The position numbers and the translations under genes are program-made. DNA of 35,622 nt from Actinomyces sp. ICM47 (lineage in GTDB: Bacteria > Actinomycetota > Actinomycetes > Actinomycetales > Actinomycetaceae). The stretch's first letter is position 1; each line of letters opens with the position of its first letter. Below the pieces are notes generated by a model that had not been told where the DNA came from, did no database searches, and saw only the letters and a program-made list of their open reading frames with translations. This document shows positions 16,776 through 25,343 of this stretch, piece after piece. The stretch covers positions 1-35,622 of the forward strand of contig NZ_ALCA01000078.1 in the NCBI RefSeq assembly GCF_000278725.1, in the 5' to 3' direction.

Positions 16776-17810
16776 TCAGGCGACACGAGCAGAGAGCAGG
16801 TAGGGAGAAACAGGCCCAAAACCGCGCAAGTCTGCGGTCGGGAACTCCTCAAGTTCGTACCCTTCGCCACCCTTGCCAGCGGCGATCGCAGCCGCGGTGG
16901 CAGGATCGGTGAGTATCTTACCGACCGGTGCGATGTCCACGAGGCGAGACGCCAAATTAACGGTCGGACCGAAGACATCGCCGGAGCGCGAAAAGACGTC
17001 ACCACGCACAAAAGACGCGCGTACGGGAAGCATTTCATCGTCCGCGTTGAGACGCTCAATGAGGGCGGTCGCCACGCGCAATCCGGTGGGCAGGTCATCG
17101 GCGATGTAGAGAACCGCGTCGCCGATCATCTTGACGACGCGACCGCCCTCTTCGATGACCGCCGTCCGACTTTCTTCCTCGAAGCGCTCGATGAGGCCGA
17201 CCAGAGCATCCCCGAGAATCGTCGAGGACGAGGTGTAGGACACCATGTCCACGAAGCCGAGGCAACGATTGAGCGGGAAGCGGCTGTGACGCTCCTCGTG
17301 ACCGCGTTGAGAGACCTCGCGGTCAAAGCGCGAGAGGGTCGCCTCGAGCTGACGACGCCAGGAGTACACGAACATCTCCTGGAAGACGTCGATGTGCTCA
17401 CGCATGTGGTCGAGCACGTACATGCGAGCCGTCGTGTCATCCAGCATGAGCCGACGCATCGAGTCCTCCACCAGGGCCTCGAACTGCCACAGGGCGAGGC
17501 GGTCGGCCAGGTGGGAGTTGGCACGCAGGAGCGAGCGCGACGTGGCGGTGTCGATGACGCCGGACTCGACGAGGTCGTGCCACTTGCCAAACACGTCGAG
17601 GTCACGCTGGGAGAACATCTGTTCATCCGGATCGGGGGCCTGGAAGCCCAGGGCGATCCAGAACTGTAAGACACGCTCGATCGGAGTGTCCGTCGCCTCG
17701 GCGAGGTCACGGGCAGAGTATGTGAGATGACCACCGAGCAGCTGGGGAACATAGCTGGTTGCGGTGAGGTCATCGGGAGATGCATGGGACGATGTCGCAC
17801 GCTCATCCAT
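16776..17810 (-). CDS. Class III adenylate cyclase with N-terminal regulatory domain
   Basis: A 344-residue soluble protein. Residues 25-160 are helical and begin with a MerR-like YSARDLAEATDTPIERVLQFW segment, resembling the regulatory region of actinobacterial cyclases such as Rv1264. The catalytic domain (about 178-340) has metal aspartates D188 in CLGFVDMVSYT and D231 in VVKMIGDAVLYIA, the purine-selecting K227 and D278, and transition-state N285/R289 in GDVFGPTVNLASRL. All catalytic residues are present, so cAMP synthesis is expected. AAGGAGGG precedes the ATG at 17810; a longer frame to 17888 is rejected. The gene lies upstream of, and in line with, the two-component system. Confidence 0.92.
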   Translation of the reverse strand: MDERATSSHASPDDLTATSYVPQLLGGHLTYSARDLAEATDTPIERVLQFWIALGFQAPDPDEQMFSQRDLDVFGKWHDLVESGVIDTATSRSLLRANSHLADRLALWQFEALVEDSMRRLMLDDTTARMYVLDHMREHIDVFQEMFVYSWRRQLEATLSRFDREVSQRGHEERHSRFPLNRCLGFVDMVSYTSSSTILGDALVGLIERFEEESRTAVIEEGGRVVKMIGDAVLYIADDLPTGLRVATALIERLNADDEMLPVRASFVRGDVFSRSGDVFGPTVNLASRLVDIAPVGKILTDPATAAAIAAGKGGEGYELEEFPTADLRGFGPVSPYLLSARVA

Positions 17811-17860
17811 CGCGAATCCCTCCTTGTCAGGCTGACTCAACACCACATCAGCGGATGATA

Positions 17861-17903
17861 AGTATAGTAGATCACGCTTTAAGGTCACAGTAAATTATGA
17901 CCT
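17861..17903 (-). promoter_or_regulatory. Promoter and overlapping inverted repeat of the cyclase gene
   Basis: Minus-strand -35 TGTGAC (17884-17889) and -10 TATACT (17861-17866) are separated by 17 bases. AGGTCA (17882-17887) and TGACCT (17898-17903) form an inverted repeat spaced by 10 bases, whose one half covers the -35 box. The position suits a repressor. The half sites contain GTCA/TGAC, loosely like CRP-type sites, so cAMP feedback is possible but not shown. Confidence 0.6.
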
Positions 17904-18036
17904 CACGCACTGACAATTGTAGTAGACTGATTGATTTTCCACCACTCATTTGCACATTTACCTGCGACAACTCCGTTTTTTGCACTATTTTGCAGCTTGA
18001 CTGCGCGCGACGTGACACATGGTCCACAATGTGCCT

Positions 18037-18738
18037 ATGCGCCTCGTTCTTGCCTCCGCCTCCCCCGCCCGCCGCGCCACGTTAATCGCGGCGGGCATCA
18101 CACCAATCGTCAGGGTGTCCACCGTCGACGAGGACGCCGTCCTCGCCGCCCTGCCCGGCGGGCGCGCATTCTCGGGAGGCACAACCACCCCCACCGACGA
18201 GGTGGCGGCCCTCGCCGCCGCCAAGTGCACGGACGTGTGCGAGGCCCTGACCCAGGGAGACCCAGAACTGCCCGAGGGGGATCCCGTCCTCGTCGTCGGC
18301 TGCGACTCGATGCTCGAGATTGACAGTCAGATGCTCGGCAAGCCCCACACTCCCGAGGTTGCCCGCGAGCGCATCCGCGCCATGCGCCGCACGAGCGCCA
18401 CCCTGTGGACGGGACACTCGGCAGCGATCCTCGCCCCAGCCTCGTCGACCGACGGGAGGACGGGCACGCGCACGGTAAGCGCAAGCGTCACCCGCTCCGC
18501 CTCGACCCAGGTCCACTTCGGAGACATCTCGGACGCAGAGATCGACGCGTACGTGGCGACGGGCGAGCCGCTGCACGTGGCAGGATCCTTTACAGTAGAT
18601 GGCTTGGGCGGTCCCTTCATCGAGGGCGTGACGGGCGATTATCACTCGGTCGTCGGCATCTCGTTGCCGCTGCTGCGCTCCATGGCCTCCGAGCTGGGCG
18701 TGTTTTGGCCGGACCTGTGGGATGCGCCGCGCACCTAA
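18037..18738 (+). CDS. maf: Maf-like nucleotide pyrophosphatase
   Basis: A 233-residue Maf/YhdE family protein. MRLVLASASPARRATLIAAGI is the diagnostic N-terminus (S-x-S-P-R-R type). TDEVAALAAAKC, then VVGCDSML with the catalytic aspartate, TSATLWTGHSA, and FTVDGLGGPFIEGVTGDYHSVVGISLPLL follow in the expected order. The family hydrolyses non-canonical or modified nucleoside triphosphates (dTTP/UTP or m7GTP types). The ATG at 18037 was chosen because the Maf fold begins there; the frame extends to 18019 without support. CACAAT six bases upstream gives a weak leaderless pattern. The following dapD is 44 bases away. Confidence 0.93.
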   Translation: MRLVLASASPARRATLIAAGITPIVRVSTVDEDAVLAALPGGRAFSGGTTTPTDEVAALAAAKCTDVCEALTQGDPELPEGDPVLVVGCDSMLEIDSQMLGKPHTPEVARERIRAMRRTSATLWTGHSAAILAPASSTDGRTGTRTVSASVTRSASTQVHFGDISDAEIDAYVATGEPLHVAGSFTVDGLGGPFIEGVTGDYHSVVGISLPLLRSMASELGVFWPDLWDAPRT

Positions 18739-18770
18739 GTTTCACTCCTCAACGACCCGCGTAATCCCCG

Positions 18771-18776
18771 TACTGT
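18771..18776 (+). promoter_or_regulatory. -10 box for leaderless dapD
   Basis: TACTGT, then AGGGGC, then ATG. The same six-base spacer sequence (AGGGGC) precedes dapC, which has TAGGGT as its box. Confidence 0.5.
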
Positions 18777-18782
18777 AGGGGC

Positions 18783-19739
18783 ATGGATAACAGCACTGCA
18801 TGGGGCGTCGGCCTCGCAACGATCACCCTGGACGGAACAACTCTCGACACGTGGTATCCCGCCCCGCACCTGGGCGAACCCGGGAGCGATGAGGAGCTGG
18901 CAACTTCGCTGGCCCTGCTGGAGCGCGTGGACGATGCGCGCCGCGTGCGTACCGTCGTCGTGACGACGACGATTGACCTGACCGCGGCCCCCGCCTCGAC
19001 CGAGGACGCTTACCTGCGCCTGCACTTGCTTTCCCACCGCCTGGCGGCGCCCAACACGATCAACCTGGACGGTATCTTCGCGGTGCTGCCCAACGTCGTG
19101 TGGACGGATGCGGGTCCGTGTGCGGTCGCCGATTTCGAGGCCACCCGCCTGCGCCTGCGCGCCCGCGACGGCCGCCCCGTGACCGTGCAGGGCATCGACA
19201 AGTTCCCGCCGATGGTCAACTACGTGCTGCCCTCGGGCGTACGTATCGCCGACGGCACCCGTGTGCGCCTGGGTGCCTACCTGTCCGAGGGCACGACCGT
19301 CATGCACGCCGGCTTCGTCAACTTCAACGCGGGCACGCTGGGTCGCTCCATGGTCGAGGGCCGCGTCTCGCAGGGCGTCGTCATCGGCGATGGCTCGGAC
19401 GTGGGCGGCGGCGCCTCCACGATGGGCACGCTCTCGGGTGGCGGCAAGCAGCGCGTGCGCCTGGGCGAGCGCTGCCTGCTGGGTGCGAACTCGGGCCTGG
19501 GCATCGCTCTGGGCGACGACTGCGTGGTCGAGGCCGGCCTGTACGTGACCGCCGGCGCGAAGGTGACGCTCATTGATTCCTCCGGCGAGGCTGAGCCGCG
19601 CACGATTGCAGCGCGCGAGCTGTCGGGTGCGTCGAACATTCTGTTCCGCCGCAACTCTCAGACGGGTCGCATCGAAGCCATCGCCCGCGCGGGCGTCGTG
19701 GGCATCGAGCTTAACGACGCGCTGCACGCGTCGAACTGA
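18783..19739 (+). CDS. dapD: 2,3,4,5-tetrahydropyridine-2,6-dicarboxylate N-succinyltransferase
   Basis: A 318-residue actinobacterial-type DapD. The N-terminal half is alpha/beta and ends in [22 protein letters not shown] left-handed beta-helix follows: [90 protein letters not shown]. It transfers succinyl from succinyl-CoA to tetrahydrodipicolinate in lysine/diaminopimelate synthesis. dapC, the next step, lies convergent immediately downstream. The full length matches the family. Confidence 0.96.
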   Translation: MDNSTAWGVGLATITLDGTTLDTWYPAPHLGEPGSDEELATSLALLERVDDARRVRTVVVTTTIDLTAAPASTEDAYLRLHLLSHRLAAPNTINLDGIFAVLPNVVWTDAGPCAVADFEATRLRLRARDGRPVTVQGIDKFPPMVNYVLPSGVRIADGTRVRLGAYLSEGTTVMHAGFVNFNAGTLGRSMVEGRVSQGVVIGDGSDVGGGASTMGTLSGGGKQRVRLGERCLLGANSGLGIALGDDCVVEAGLYVTAGAKVTLIDSSGEAEPRTIAARELSGASNILFRRNSQTGRIEAIARAGVVGIELNDALHASN

Positions 19740-19746
19740 CGAGGAC

Positions 19747-19795
19747 ACACCAAACGAGGCCGGGGCGCGTCATGCGTCCCGGCCTCGTTCGGTGT
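19747..19795. terminator. Strong bidirectional terminator between dapD and dapC
   Basis: An 18-bp stem with a single mismatch: ACACCAAACGAGGCCGGG (19747-19764) against CCCGGCCTCGTTCGGTGT (19778-19795). It lies between convergent stops and uses the GGCCTCGT core seen in other terminators here. Confidence 0.85.
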
Positions 19796-19803
19796 AGAAA
19801 CCG

Positions 19804-20949
19804 TCAGCGGGCGGACCATGCCTCGCGGATGCGGCTGGCCGCGGCTGCCACGCGCTCGTCGCTGGCGGTGAGGGCCACGCGCACGCGCCCGTGGGCAGCG
19901 GTGCCGTAGAAGTTGCCGGGAGCGGCGAGGATGCCAAGTTCGGCCAGTCGGTCCACGAGCGCCCACGAGTCGGTCAGGTTGGCGGGGTCGGCTACCCACA
20001 GGTACAGGCCGGCCGCACTGTCGGGGTCAACGTCGAGGCCGGCGTCGGTCAGGGCCTCGAGGAGGAGGGTGCGTCGCGCGGCGTAGACCTGCCGCTGATC
20101 CTCGACGTGCTCGGTGTCAGTCAGGGCGAGGGCCATCGCATGTTGGACGGGGGCGGGCACCATGAGCCCGGAGTGCTTACGCGCGTTCACGATGGGGGCG
20201 ACCAGCGCGGGGTCGCCGTAGATGAGGGCGGCGCGGTAGCCCGCGAGGTTTGACTGCTTGGACAGCGAGTACAGGACGAGGAGGCCGCTCGCGTCACCGT
20301 CGCAGACATCGACATCCAGCAGGGAGGGCACGCCCTCGCTCACATAGGGTTCGGCCCAGGGCAGGGCCGCGTAGCACTCGTCGGACACAACGACAACGCC
20401 GTGGGAGCGCGCCCACGCGACGACTCCGCGCAGCTCGTCCTTACTCATGACGTGTCCGTCGGGATTGCCGGGCGAGTTCAGGTAGACGAGGGTGGCCTCG
20501 GGCCACGAGTCGGGGTTCGTCGGGTCGACGGGGACGGGAGTCGCTCCAGCCAGGCGGGCACCGATGTCGTAGGTCGGGTAGGCAACCTCGGGAACCAGGA
20601 CGGTGTCGCCGGGGCGTACGCCGAGCAGGAAGGGGAGCCAGGCGACGGCTTCCTTCGAGCCAATCGTAGGAATCACGCCGCCGGGGCCGACATCGACCAT
20701 GCCCCGTCGCGCCCCCCAAGCGAGGATCGCATCGCGCACCTCAGCGGTGCCAATCACCGTCGGGTAGCCGTGCGCGTTGGATGCCTCGGCGAGCGCATCT
20801 CGGATGAACGCGGGGGTGTCGTCGACGGGCGTGCCGACGCTCAGATCACAGATTCCCCCGGGATGTGCAGCTGCGCGCGCTTTGGCGGGCGCAAGCTGAT
20901 CCCAGGGGAATTCGGGCAGGTCGAGGGGGCGAGGCAGCGTAGTTGTCAT
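19804..20949 (-). CDS. dapC: Succinyldiaminopimelate transaminase
   Basis: A 381-residue class I PLP aminotransferase. DLSVGTPVDDTP near the N-terminus, YLNSPGNPDG (156-165), VVSDECYAAL with the PLP-ring aspartate (D190), and YSLSKQSNLAGYR with the Schiff-base lysine (K231) and following arginine mark the actinobacterial DapC subgroup. It converts N-succinyl-2-amino-6-ketopimelate to N-succinyl-diaminopimelate, the step after DapD. fdxA is 19 bases upstream, the arrangement common in actinobacteria. A TAGGGT box six bases before the ATG sits inside that gap, so an extra leaderless transcript is likely. Confidence 0.94.
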   Translation of the reverse strand: MTTTLPRPLDLPEFPWDQLAPAKARAAAHPGGICDLSVGTPVDDTPAFIRDALAEASNAHGYPTVIGTAEVRDAILAWGARRGMVDVGPGGVIPTIGSKEAVAWLPFLLGVRPGDTVLVPEVAYPTYDIGARLAGATPVPVDPTNPDSWPEATLVYLNSPGNPDGHVMSKDELRGVVAWARSHGVVVVSDECYAALPWAEPYVSEGVPSLLDVDVCDGDASGLLVLYSLSKQSNLAGYRAALIYGDPALVAPIVNARKHSGLMVPAPVQHAMALALTDTEHVEDQRQVYAARRTLLLEALTDAGLDVDPDSAAGLYLWVADPANLTDSWALVDRLAELGILAAPGNFYGTAAHGRVRVALTASDERVAAAASRIREAWSAR

Positions 20950-20955
20950 GCCCCT

Positions 20956-20961
20956 ACCCTA
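20956..20961 (-). promoter_or_regulatory. -10 box for leaderless dapC
   Basis: On the minus strand TAGGGT, then AGGGGC, then ATG, within the 19-base gap after fdxA. Any -35 would lie in the fdxA 3' end. Confidence 0.5.
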
Positions 20962-20968
20962 TCGACTG

Positions 20969-21310
20969 TCAGAGGTTTTCGGCCTTCCATTCCTCATTCT
21001 GAGGAGGCAGCGCGGCAATCATCGGGTCGTCGTAGTCCTGGACGCCGGTCTTCTGGGCACCGCCGGGGCTTCCCAGCTCGTTGAAGAAATCGACGTTGGC
21101 GCGCAGGTAGTCCGCCCATTCCTCGGGCAGGTCATCCTCGTAGAAGATCGCTTCGGTGGGGCACACGGGCTCGCACGCGCCGCAGTCCACGCACTCCTCG
21201 GGGTGAATGTAGAGCGTGCGCTCCCCCTCGTAGATGCAGTCGACGGGGCACTCGTCCACGCACGCGCGATCCTTGACGTCCACGCACGGCTGCGCGATGA
21301 CGTAGGTCAT
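20969..21310 (-). CDS. fdxA: 7Fe ferredoxin
   Basis: A 113-residue ferredoxin. [33 protein letters not shown] carries cysteines for the [3Fe-4S] cluster, and [23 protein letters not shown] gives the [4Fe-4S] C-x2-C-x2-C-x3-C-P motif. The C-terminal 45 residues form the extension typical of FdxA/FdxC. It carries low-potential electrons; partners are not in the window. AGGAGG lies at good spacing before the ATG. It is upstream of and probably cotranscribed with dapC. Confidence 0.95.
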   Translation of the reverse strand: MTYVIAQPCVDVKDRACVDECPVDCIYEGERTLYIHPEECVDCGACEPVCPTEAIFYEDDLPEEWADYLRANVDFFNELGSPGGAQKTGVQDYDDPMIAALPPQNEEWKAENL

Positions 21311-21350
21311 GAGACGTTCCTCCTGGTCAGTTCTAAAGACTCGTTGATTC

Positions 21351-21356
21351 TATTAT
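21351..21356 (+). promoter_or_regulatory. -10 box for leaderless small SH3-like gene
   Basis: TATTAT, then TCACGT, then ATG at 21363. This is the closest match to consensus TATAAT among the leaderless boxes in the window. Confidence 0.6.
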
Positions 21357-21362
21357 TCACGT

Positions 21363-21689
21363 ATGAGTAGCCCCGAGTCACCCACCGCACATATTCCCGC
21401 GGAAAACGGCGCATTGTCGCCGCATGCCCAGCGCGCGCACGCCGACGCAGGAGAGCAAATTTCCGCACGCCCTCTTCGCGCAATTCCCGATCTGCCGTGG
21501 ATGCGCTTCGAGGTCGGCGAGAGAATCGTCATCCGTTACCGCCTGGCAGACGGTCTGCACGACGCCCTGGGAGAGGCCTTAGAGGTGGCTCCCACCCACG
21601 TCACGGTCGCGACGAGGCGTGGGCCGGTTCGCGTGGATGCCCGCACGATGGTGACGGGCAAGAAGGTGCCTCCCCCGCCCACGATCTAG
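21363..21689 (+). CDS. Small actinobacterial protein with SH3-like domain
   Basis: A 108-residue hypothetical protein. Residues 1-40 are low-complexity. Residues 41-105 (LPWMRFEVGERIVIRYRLADG, then THVTVATRRGPVRVDARTMVTGKKVPPPP) look like a small SH3-like barrel. The pattern (V-I-R-Y-R-L, G-E, R-G-P-V-x-V, K-x-V-P-P) resembles the N-terminal domain that precedes GNAT acetyltransferase domains in actinobacterial proteins such as Rv0428c, here without the acetyltransferase part. Function unknown. It is divergent from fdxA across 52 bases and converges on typA. Similarity is judged by eye only. Confidence 0.75.
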   Translation: MSSPESPTAHIPAENGALSPHAQRAHADAGEQISARPLRAIPDLPWMRFEVGERIVIRYRLADGLHDALGEALEVAPTHVTVATRRGPVRVDARTMVTGKKVPPPPTI

Positions 21690-21715
21690 CGGGCGGAGGG
21701 GCGCACTCGGGTGGG

Positions 21716-23635
21716 TCAGCGGTTGGCGCGGCGCTCGCGAGCGGCGATCTTGAAGCGCTCCTGAGCGTCCAGGACGACCTTGCGCACGCGCACGGCCTCG
21801 GGGGTGACCTCGACGCACTCGTCGTTGGCCGCGAACTCGAGGGACTCCTCGAGGGTCAGCTTGCGCGAGGGAGTCAGCGACTCGTACACGTCTGCGGTCG
21901 CGCTGCGGGTGTTCGTCTGCTTCTTCTCGCGGCAGATGTTCACGTCCATGTCCTCGCCGCGCGGGTTCTCGCCCACGACCTGACCCTCGTAGACCTCCGA
22001 GGAGGGTTCGACGATGAAGGAGCCGCGCTCCTGCAGGTTCGTCATCGCGTAGGGGGTGGCCTGGCCAGCACGGTCGGCGACGAGCGAGCCGGTGAGGCGC
22101 TGCTCGATGGTGCCCTGCCAGGGGGCGTAGCCCTCGGCGATGGACGACGCGATGCCGGTGCCGCGCGTTTCGGTGAGGAAACGCGTGCGGAAGCCGATGA
22201 GGCCGCGGGCGGGGACGACGAACTCGAGGCGAATCCACCCCGACCCGTGGTTCGCCATGGTTTCCATGCGGCCCTTGCGGGCGGCCATGAGCTGCGTGAT
22301 GGCACCGAGGTACTCTTCGGGGATGTCGATCGTCATGCGCTCCATGGGCTCGCTGAGGACGCCGTCGATCTCCTTGGTGACGACCTGCGGCTTGCCGACG
22401 GTCAGCTCGAAGCCCTCGCGGCGCATCTGCTCAACGAGGATCGCCAGGGCGAGTTCGCCTCGGCCCTGAACTTCCCAGGCGTCGGGACGCTCGGTGGGCA
22501 GGACCTTCAGCGACACGTTGCCGATGAGTTCTCGGTCCAGGCGGTCCTTGACCTGACGCGCCGTGACCTTGGCACCCTTGACGCGACCCGCCATGGGCGA
22601 GGTGTTGATGCCAATCGTCATAGAGATCGCCGGGTCGTCGACCGTGATGAGTGGGAGGGGACGCGGATCCTCGAGGTCAACGAGGGACTCGCCGATCATG
22701 ATGTCTTCGATGCCGGCGACGGCGACGATGTCGCCGGGCGCAGCGGAGTCGGTCGAGACGCGCTCGAGGCCCTCGGTGGCCAGCAGCTCGGAGATGTGCA
22801 CGCGCTGGATGGTGCCGTCGTGGCGGGCCAATCCCACGTCGGCCCCCTTCTTGAGGGTGCCGTTGTGGATGCGCAGCAGGGCCAGACGGCCCAGGAAGGG
22901 CGAGGCATCCAGGTTGGTGACGTGCGCCTGCAGGGGCATGTCCTCGTCGTAGGAGGGGCCGGGGATGCGGCTGAGGATAGTCTCGAACAGGGGTTCGAGG
23001 TTCTCGGTGGGCAGCTGGCCGTCGCCCGGGTTCTCGAGGGAGCACTTGCCGGCCTTAGCGGAGGCGTACACGACGGGGACGTCCATGAGGGAGTCCACGT
23101 CGATGTCGATGCCCTCGTTCATAAGGTCCTCGCCGAGGGAGAGCAGCAGGTCGGTCGTCTCGGAGACGACCTCGTCGATACGCGAGTCGGGGCGGTCAAC
23201 CTTGTTGACGACGACGATGACGGGCAGGTGGGCCTGGAGGGCCTTGCGCAGCACGAAGCGGGTCTGCGGGAGTGGGCCTTCGGAGGCGTCAACCATGAGG
23301 ACGACACCGTCGACCATGGACAGGCCGCGCTCAACCTCGCCGCCGAAGTCGGCGTGGCCGGGGGTGTCGATAACGTTGATGGTGACGCCGTCCTGAAGGC
23401 CCAGGGCCTGCGCGGCGGGGCCGCGATAGTGGACGGCGGTGTTCTTGGCGAGAATGGTGATGCCCTTTTCTCGTTCAAGATCGCCGGAGTCCATGACGCG
23501 CTCGCCGGTCTTTTCGACCGTGTCGCGCTCGGAGAACGCTCCGGATTGCCAGAGCATTGCGTCAACCAGCGTGGTCTTTCCGTGATCGACGTGTGCGACG
23601 ATCGCGACGTTTCGCAGGTCGGGACGCGTGGGCAT
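21716..23635 (-). CDS. typA: Ribosome-associated GTPase BipA/TypA
   Basis: A 639-residue translational GTPase. The G domain shows [10 protein letters not shown] (G1, about 14-23), GITILAKNT (G2), [14 protein letters not shown] (G3) and [11 protein letters not shown] (G4). EF-G-like domains follow, and the C-terminal TypA-specific domain includes [22 protein letters not shown] and [14 protein letters not shown]. It binds the ribosome and affects 50S assembly and stress adaptation. Length is normal. GAGGAG lies seven bases before the ATG at 23635; the open frame continues upstream to 23911 without homology and overlaps the divergent gene, so it is rejected. Confidence 0.96.
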   Translation of the reverse strand: MPTRPDLRNVAIVAHVDHGKTTLVDAMLWQSGAFSERDTVEKTGERVMDSGDLEREKGITILAKNTAVHYRGPAAQALGLQDGVTINVIDTPGHADFGGEVERGLSMVDGVVLMVDASEGPLPQTRFVLRKALQAHLPVIVVVNKVDRPDSRIDEVVSETTDLLLSLGEDLMNEGIDIDVDSLMDVPVVYASAKAGKCSLENPGDGQLPTENLEPLFETILSRIPGPSYDEDMPLQAHVTNLDASPFLGRLALLRIHNGTLKKGADVGLARHDGTIQRVHISELLATEGLERVSTDSAAPGDIVAVAGIEDIMIGESLVDLEDPRPLPLITVDDPAISMTIGINTSPMAGRVKGAKVTARQVKDRLDRELIGNVSLKVLPTERPDAWEVQGRGELALAILVEQMRREGFELTVGKPQVVTKEIDGVLSEPMERMTIDIPEEYLGAITQLMAARKGRMETMANHGSGWIRLEFVVPARGLIGFRTRFLTETRGTGIASSIAEGYAPWQGTIEQRLTGSLVADRAGQATPYAMTNLQERGSFIVEPSSEVYEGQVVGENPRGEDMDVNICREKKQTNTRSATADVYESLTPSRKLTLEESLEFAANDECVEVTPEAVRVRKVVLDAQERFKIAARERRANR

Positions 23636-23862
23636 ATCTGGACTCCTCACATGTGGACACCTATTATTGCGTGTGATGGGGCACAGAAGCCCGGTTGACA
23701 ATCGGACGGCTGACCGATTCCACGCACATACCTCTCCAGAATATCGGCATACGGAGGGCCTATGCGCATGCCATCCTGCGAAATCCACCACGTCACCACC
23801 CCACCCAGCTGGACCGATTGGTCTATTTGCTGAGAAACAACCCCTCCACTTAACTGATAGAT

Positions 23863-24717
23863 ATGAGCGACATCGCCACCTTCTCTGCCACTGTCCCCTC
23901 AGCCTCGGCACAGATCACCCCTTTCGGGGCACACCTCCTGTCCTGGCATCCAACCAACGATGATGACGTCCTATGGCTTTCCTCCCGCGCCGTGCTCGAC
24001 GGCACGACAGCAATCCGCGGTGGCGTCCCCCTCTGTCTTCCCTGGTTCGGGGGCCCTGATGACTCCCCATCACGACCAGGGCCGGGCGCGGGGGCTCACG
24101 GATTTGCCCGCACCTCCATGTGGAAGCTCCGCTCCTCGTCCCACCCCACGAACGACGCCCCGGCCTCGTTCTCTTTCGAGCTGCACCACACGGGCGAGAC
24201 CTCCATGCTCTACCCCCATTCCTTCTGCGCGCGCCTCGATGTGAGCGCGGGTGACGAGCTGAGCATGAGCCTGACCCTGACGAACGAGGACGATCACCCC
24301 TTCGCGATTGAGGCCGCCATGCACACCTACCTGCGCGTCGGGGACGTCAAGGACGTGAGCATCGAGGGCTTGGACGGCGAGCGCTACTTCGACAAGGTGC
24401 GCGGCCGCTACGTCACTCAGTGCGGGGACCTGAGCTTCGTGGGTTTCACTGACCGCATCTACACGACGACGCAGCAGGTCAGCGTCATCGACCCCAAGCT
24501 GGACCGACGCATCATCGTGGATAAGAACGGCTCCGGCTCCACCATCGTGTGGAACCCCTGGTCACAGGGTGCGGCCACCATGAGCGATATCGGCGAGGGC
24601 GAGTGGCAGCACTTCGTGTGCGTAGAGACCGCGGCGGTGCGCGAGAGGGCGCTGACGCTGTGGCCGGGCCACCCTCACATCATGACGCAGACCCTCGCCG
24701 TGGAGACGCTGGACTGA
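23863..24717 (+). CDS. Aldose 1-epimerase family protein (hexose-6-phosphate mutarotase-like)
   Basis: A 284-residue galactose-mutarotase fold protein. ITPFGAHLLSWHP, IRGGVPLCLPWFGGPD, and GAHGFARTSMWKL (containing the conserved H-G-F-A-R) match the YeaD-type D-hexose-6-phosphate mutarotases. AAMHTYLRVGDV and the late VWNPWSQG with the FVCVETAA segment supply the other conserved histidine and glutamate. It would speed alpha/beta interconversion of hexose phosphates. No clear ribosome site precedes the ATG. The downstream acyltransferase follows after 47 bases. Confidence 0.88.
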   Translation: MSDIATFSATVPSASAQITPFGAHLLSWHPTNDDDVLWLSSRAVLDGTTAIRGGVPLCLPWFGGPDDSPSRPGPGAGAHGFARTSMWKLRSSSHPTNDAPASFSFELHHTGETSMLYPHSFCARLDVSAGDELSMSLTLTNEDDHPFAIEAAMHTYLRVGDVKDVSIEGLDGERYFDKVRGRYVTQCGDLSFVGFTDRIYTTTQQVSVIDPKLDRRIIVDKNGSGSTIVWNPWSQGAATMSDIGEGEWQHFVCVETAAVRERALTLWPGHPHIMTQTLAVETLD

Positions 24718-24764
24718 GCGGCCCGCGGGTAGGATTGAGGGCAGCTACGACCAGAAAGGCCACC

Positions 24765-25343
24765 ATGGCTCTCACCTCCGCGATTGCGTCCGCCTACCTG
24801 TCTGTTTCCCGGTGGAAGCTGTCTACGCAGCCCCTGCCGGACAAGGTCATCGTTATCGGTGCCCCGCACACCTCGAATTGGGACGGCGTCTTCATGGCGA
24901 TTTCCATGTGGAAGTCGGGGCGCACGTTCTCGTTCCTGGTGAAGGATTCCGTGGTGAAGGCCCCGGTGCTGGGTTGGTTCGTCAAGAAGATCGGCGCGGT
25001 TCCCGTGGAGCGCAGCGCGGCCCACGGCCTCGTCGAGCAGGTCGCCCAGCGTATCCGCGAGTCCGACTCGTTCACGCTGTGCATCACCCCGAAGGGGACG
25101 CGTTCGCCGCGTGAGTTCTGGAAGTCGGGCTTCTACCGCATCGCCATGGAGGCGGATGTGCCGATCCAGCTGGGCTTCATCGACCGCAACACCCGCACCT
25201 TCGGGTGGGGGCCGACGTACCGTCTGACGGGTGATGTGCGGGCCGACATGGACGTGATTCGCGCGTTTTACGCGGGCAAGGTGGGCGTCAAGCCCGCCAA
25301 GACCTCGGTCCCGCGTCTGCGTTCCGAGGACGAGGCGTCGTGA
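24765..25343 (+). CDS. PlsC-type 1-acylglycerol-3-phosphate acyltransferase family protein
   Basis: A 192-residue small acyltransferase. VIVIGAPHTSNWDGVF contains the H-x4-D catalytic motif, GAVPVERS the glycerophosphate-binding segment, and ITPKGTRSPREFWKSGFYRIAMEADVPI the third and fourth motifs of the family. It has no obvious membrane helix, like other short members of this branch. It could acylate lysophosphatidate or a lipoglycan acceptor. GAAAGG precedes the ATG at 24765; the longer frame to 24549 lies inside the previous gene. Its stop overlaps the next gene's GTG (GTGA), indicating coupling. Confidence 0.85.
   Translation: MALTSAIASAYLSVSRWKLSTQPLPDKVIVIGAPHTSNWDGVFMAISMWKSGRTFSFLVKDSVVKAPVLGWFVKKIGAVPVERSAAHGLVEQVAQRIRESDSFTLCITPKGTRSPREFWKSGFYRIAMEADVPIQLGFIDRNTRTFGWGPTYRLTGDVRADMDVIRAFYAGKVGVKPAKTSVPRLRSEDEAS

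Noticed and set aside
21497..23698. Plus-strand 733-codon open frame
   Set aside because: It lies wholly opposite typA, has GC-rich shadow composition (Gly/Asp/Val/His-rich) and no recognisable domain.
23695..23723. TTGACA as a plus-strand promoter for the mutarotase-like gene
   Set aside because: A perfect -35 hexamer is present, but no -10 box lies 16-18 bases downstream.
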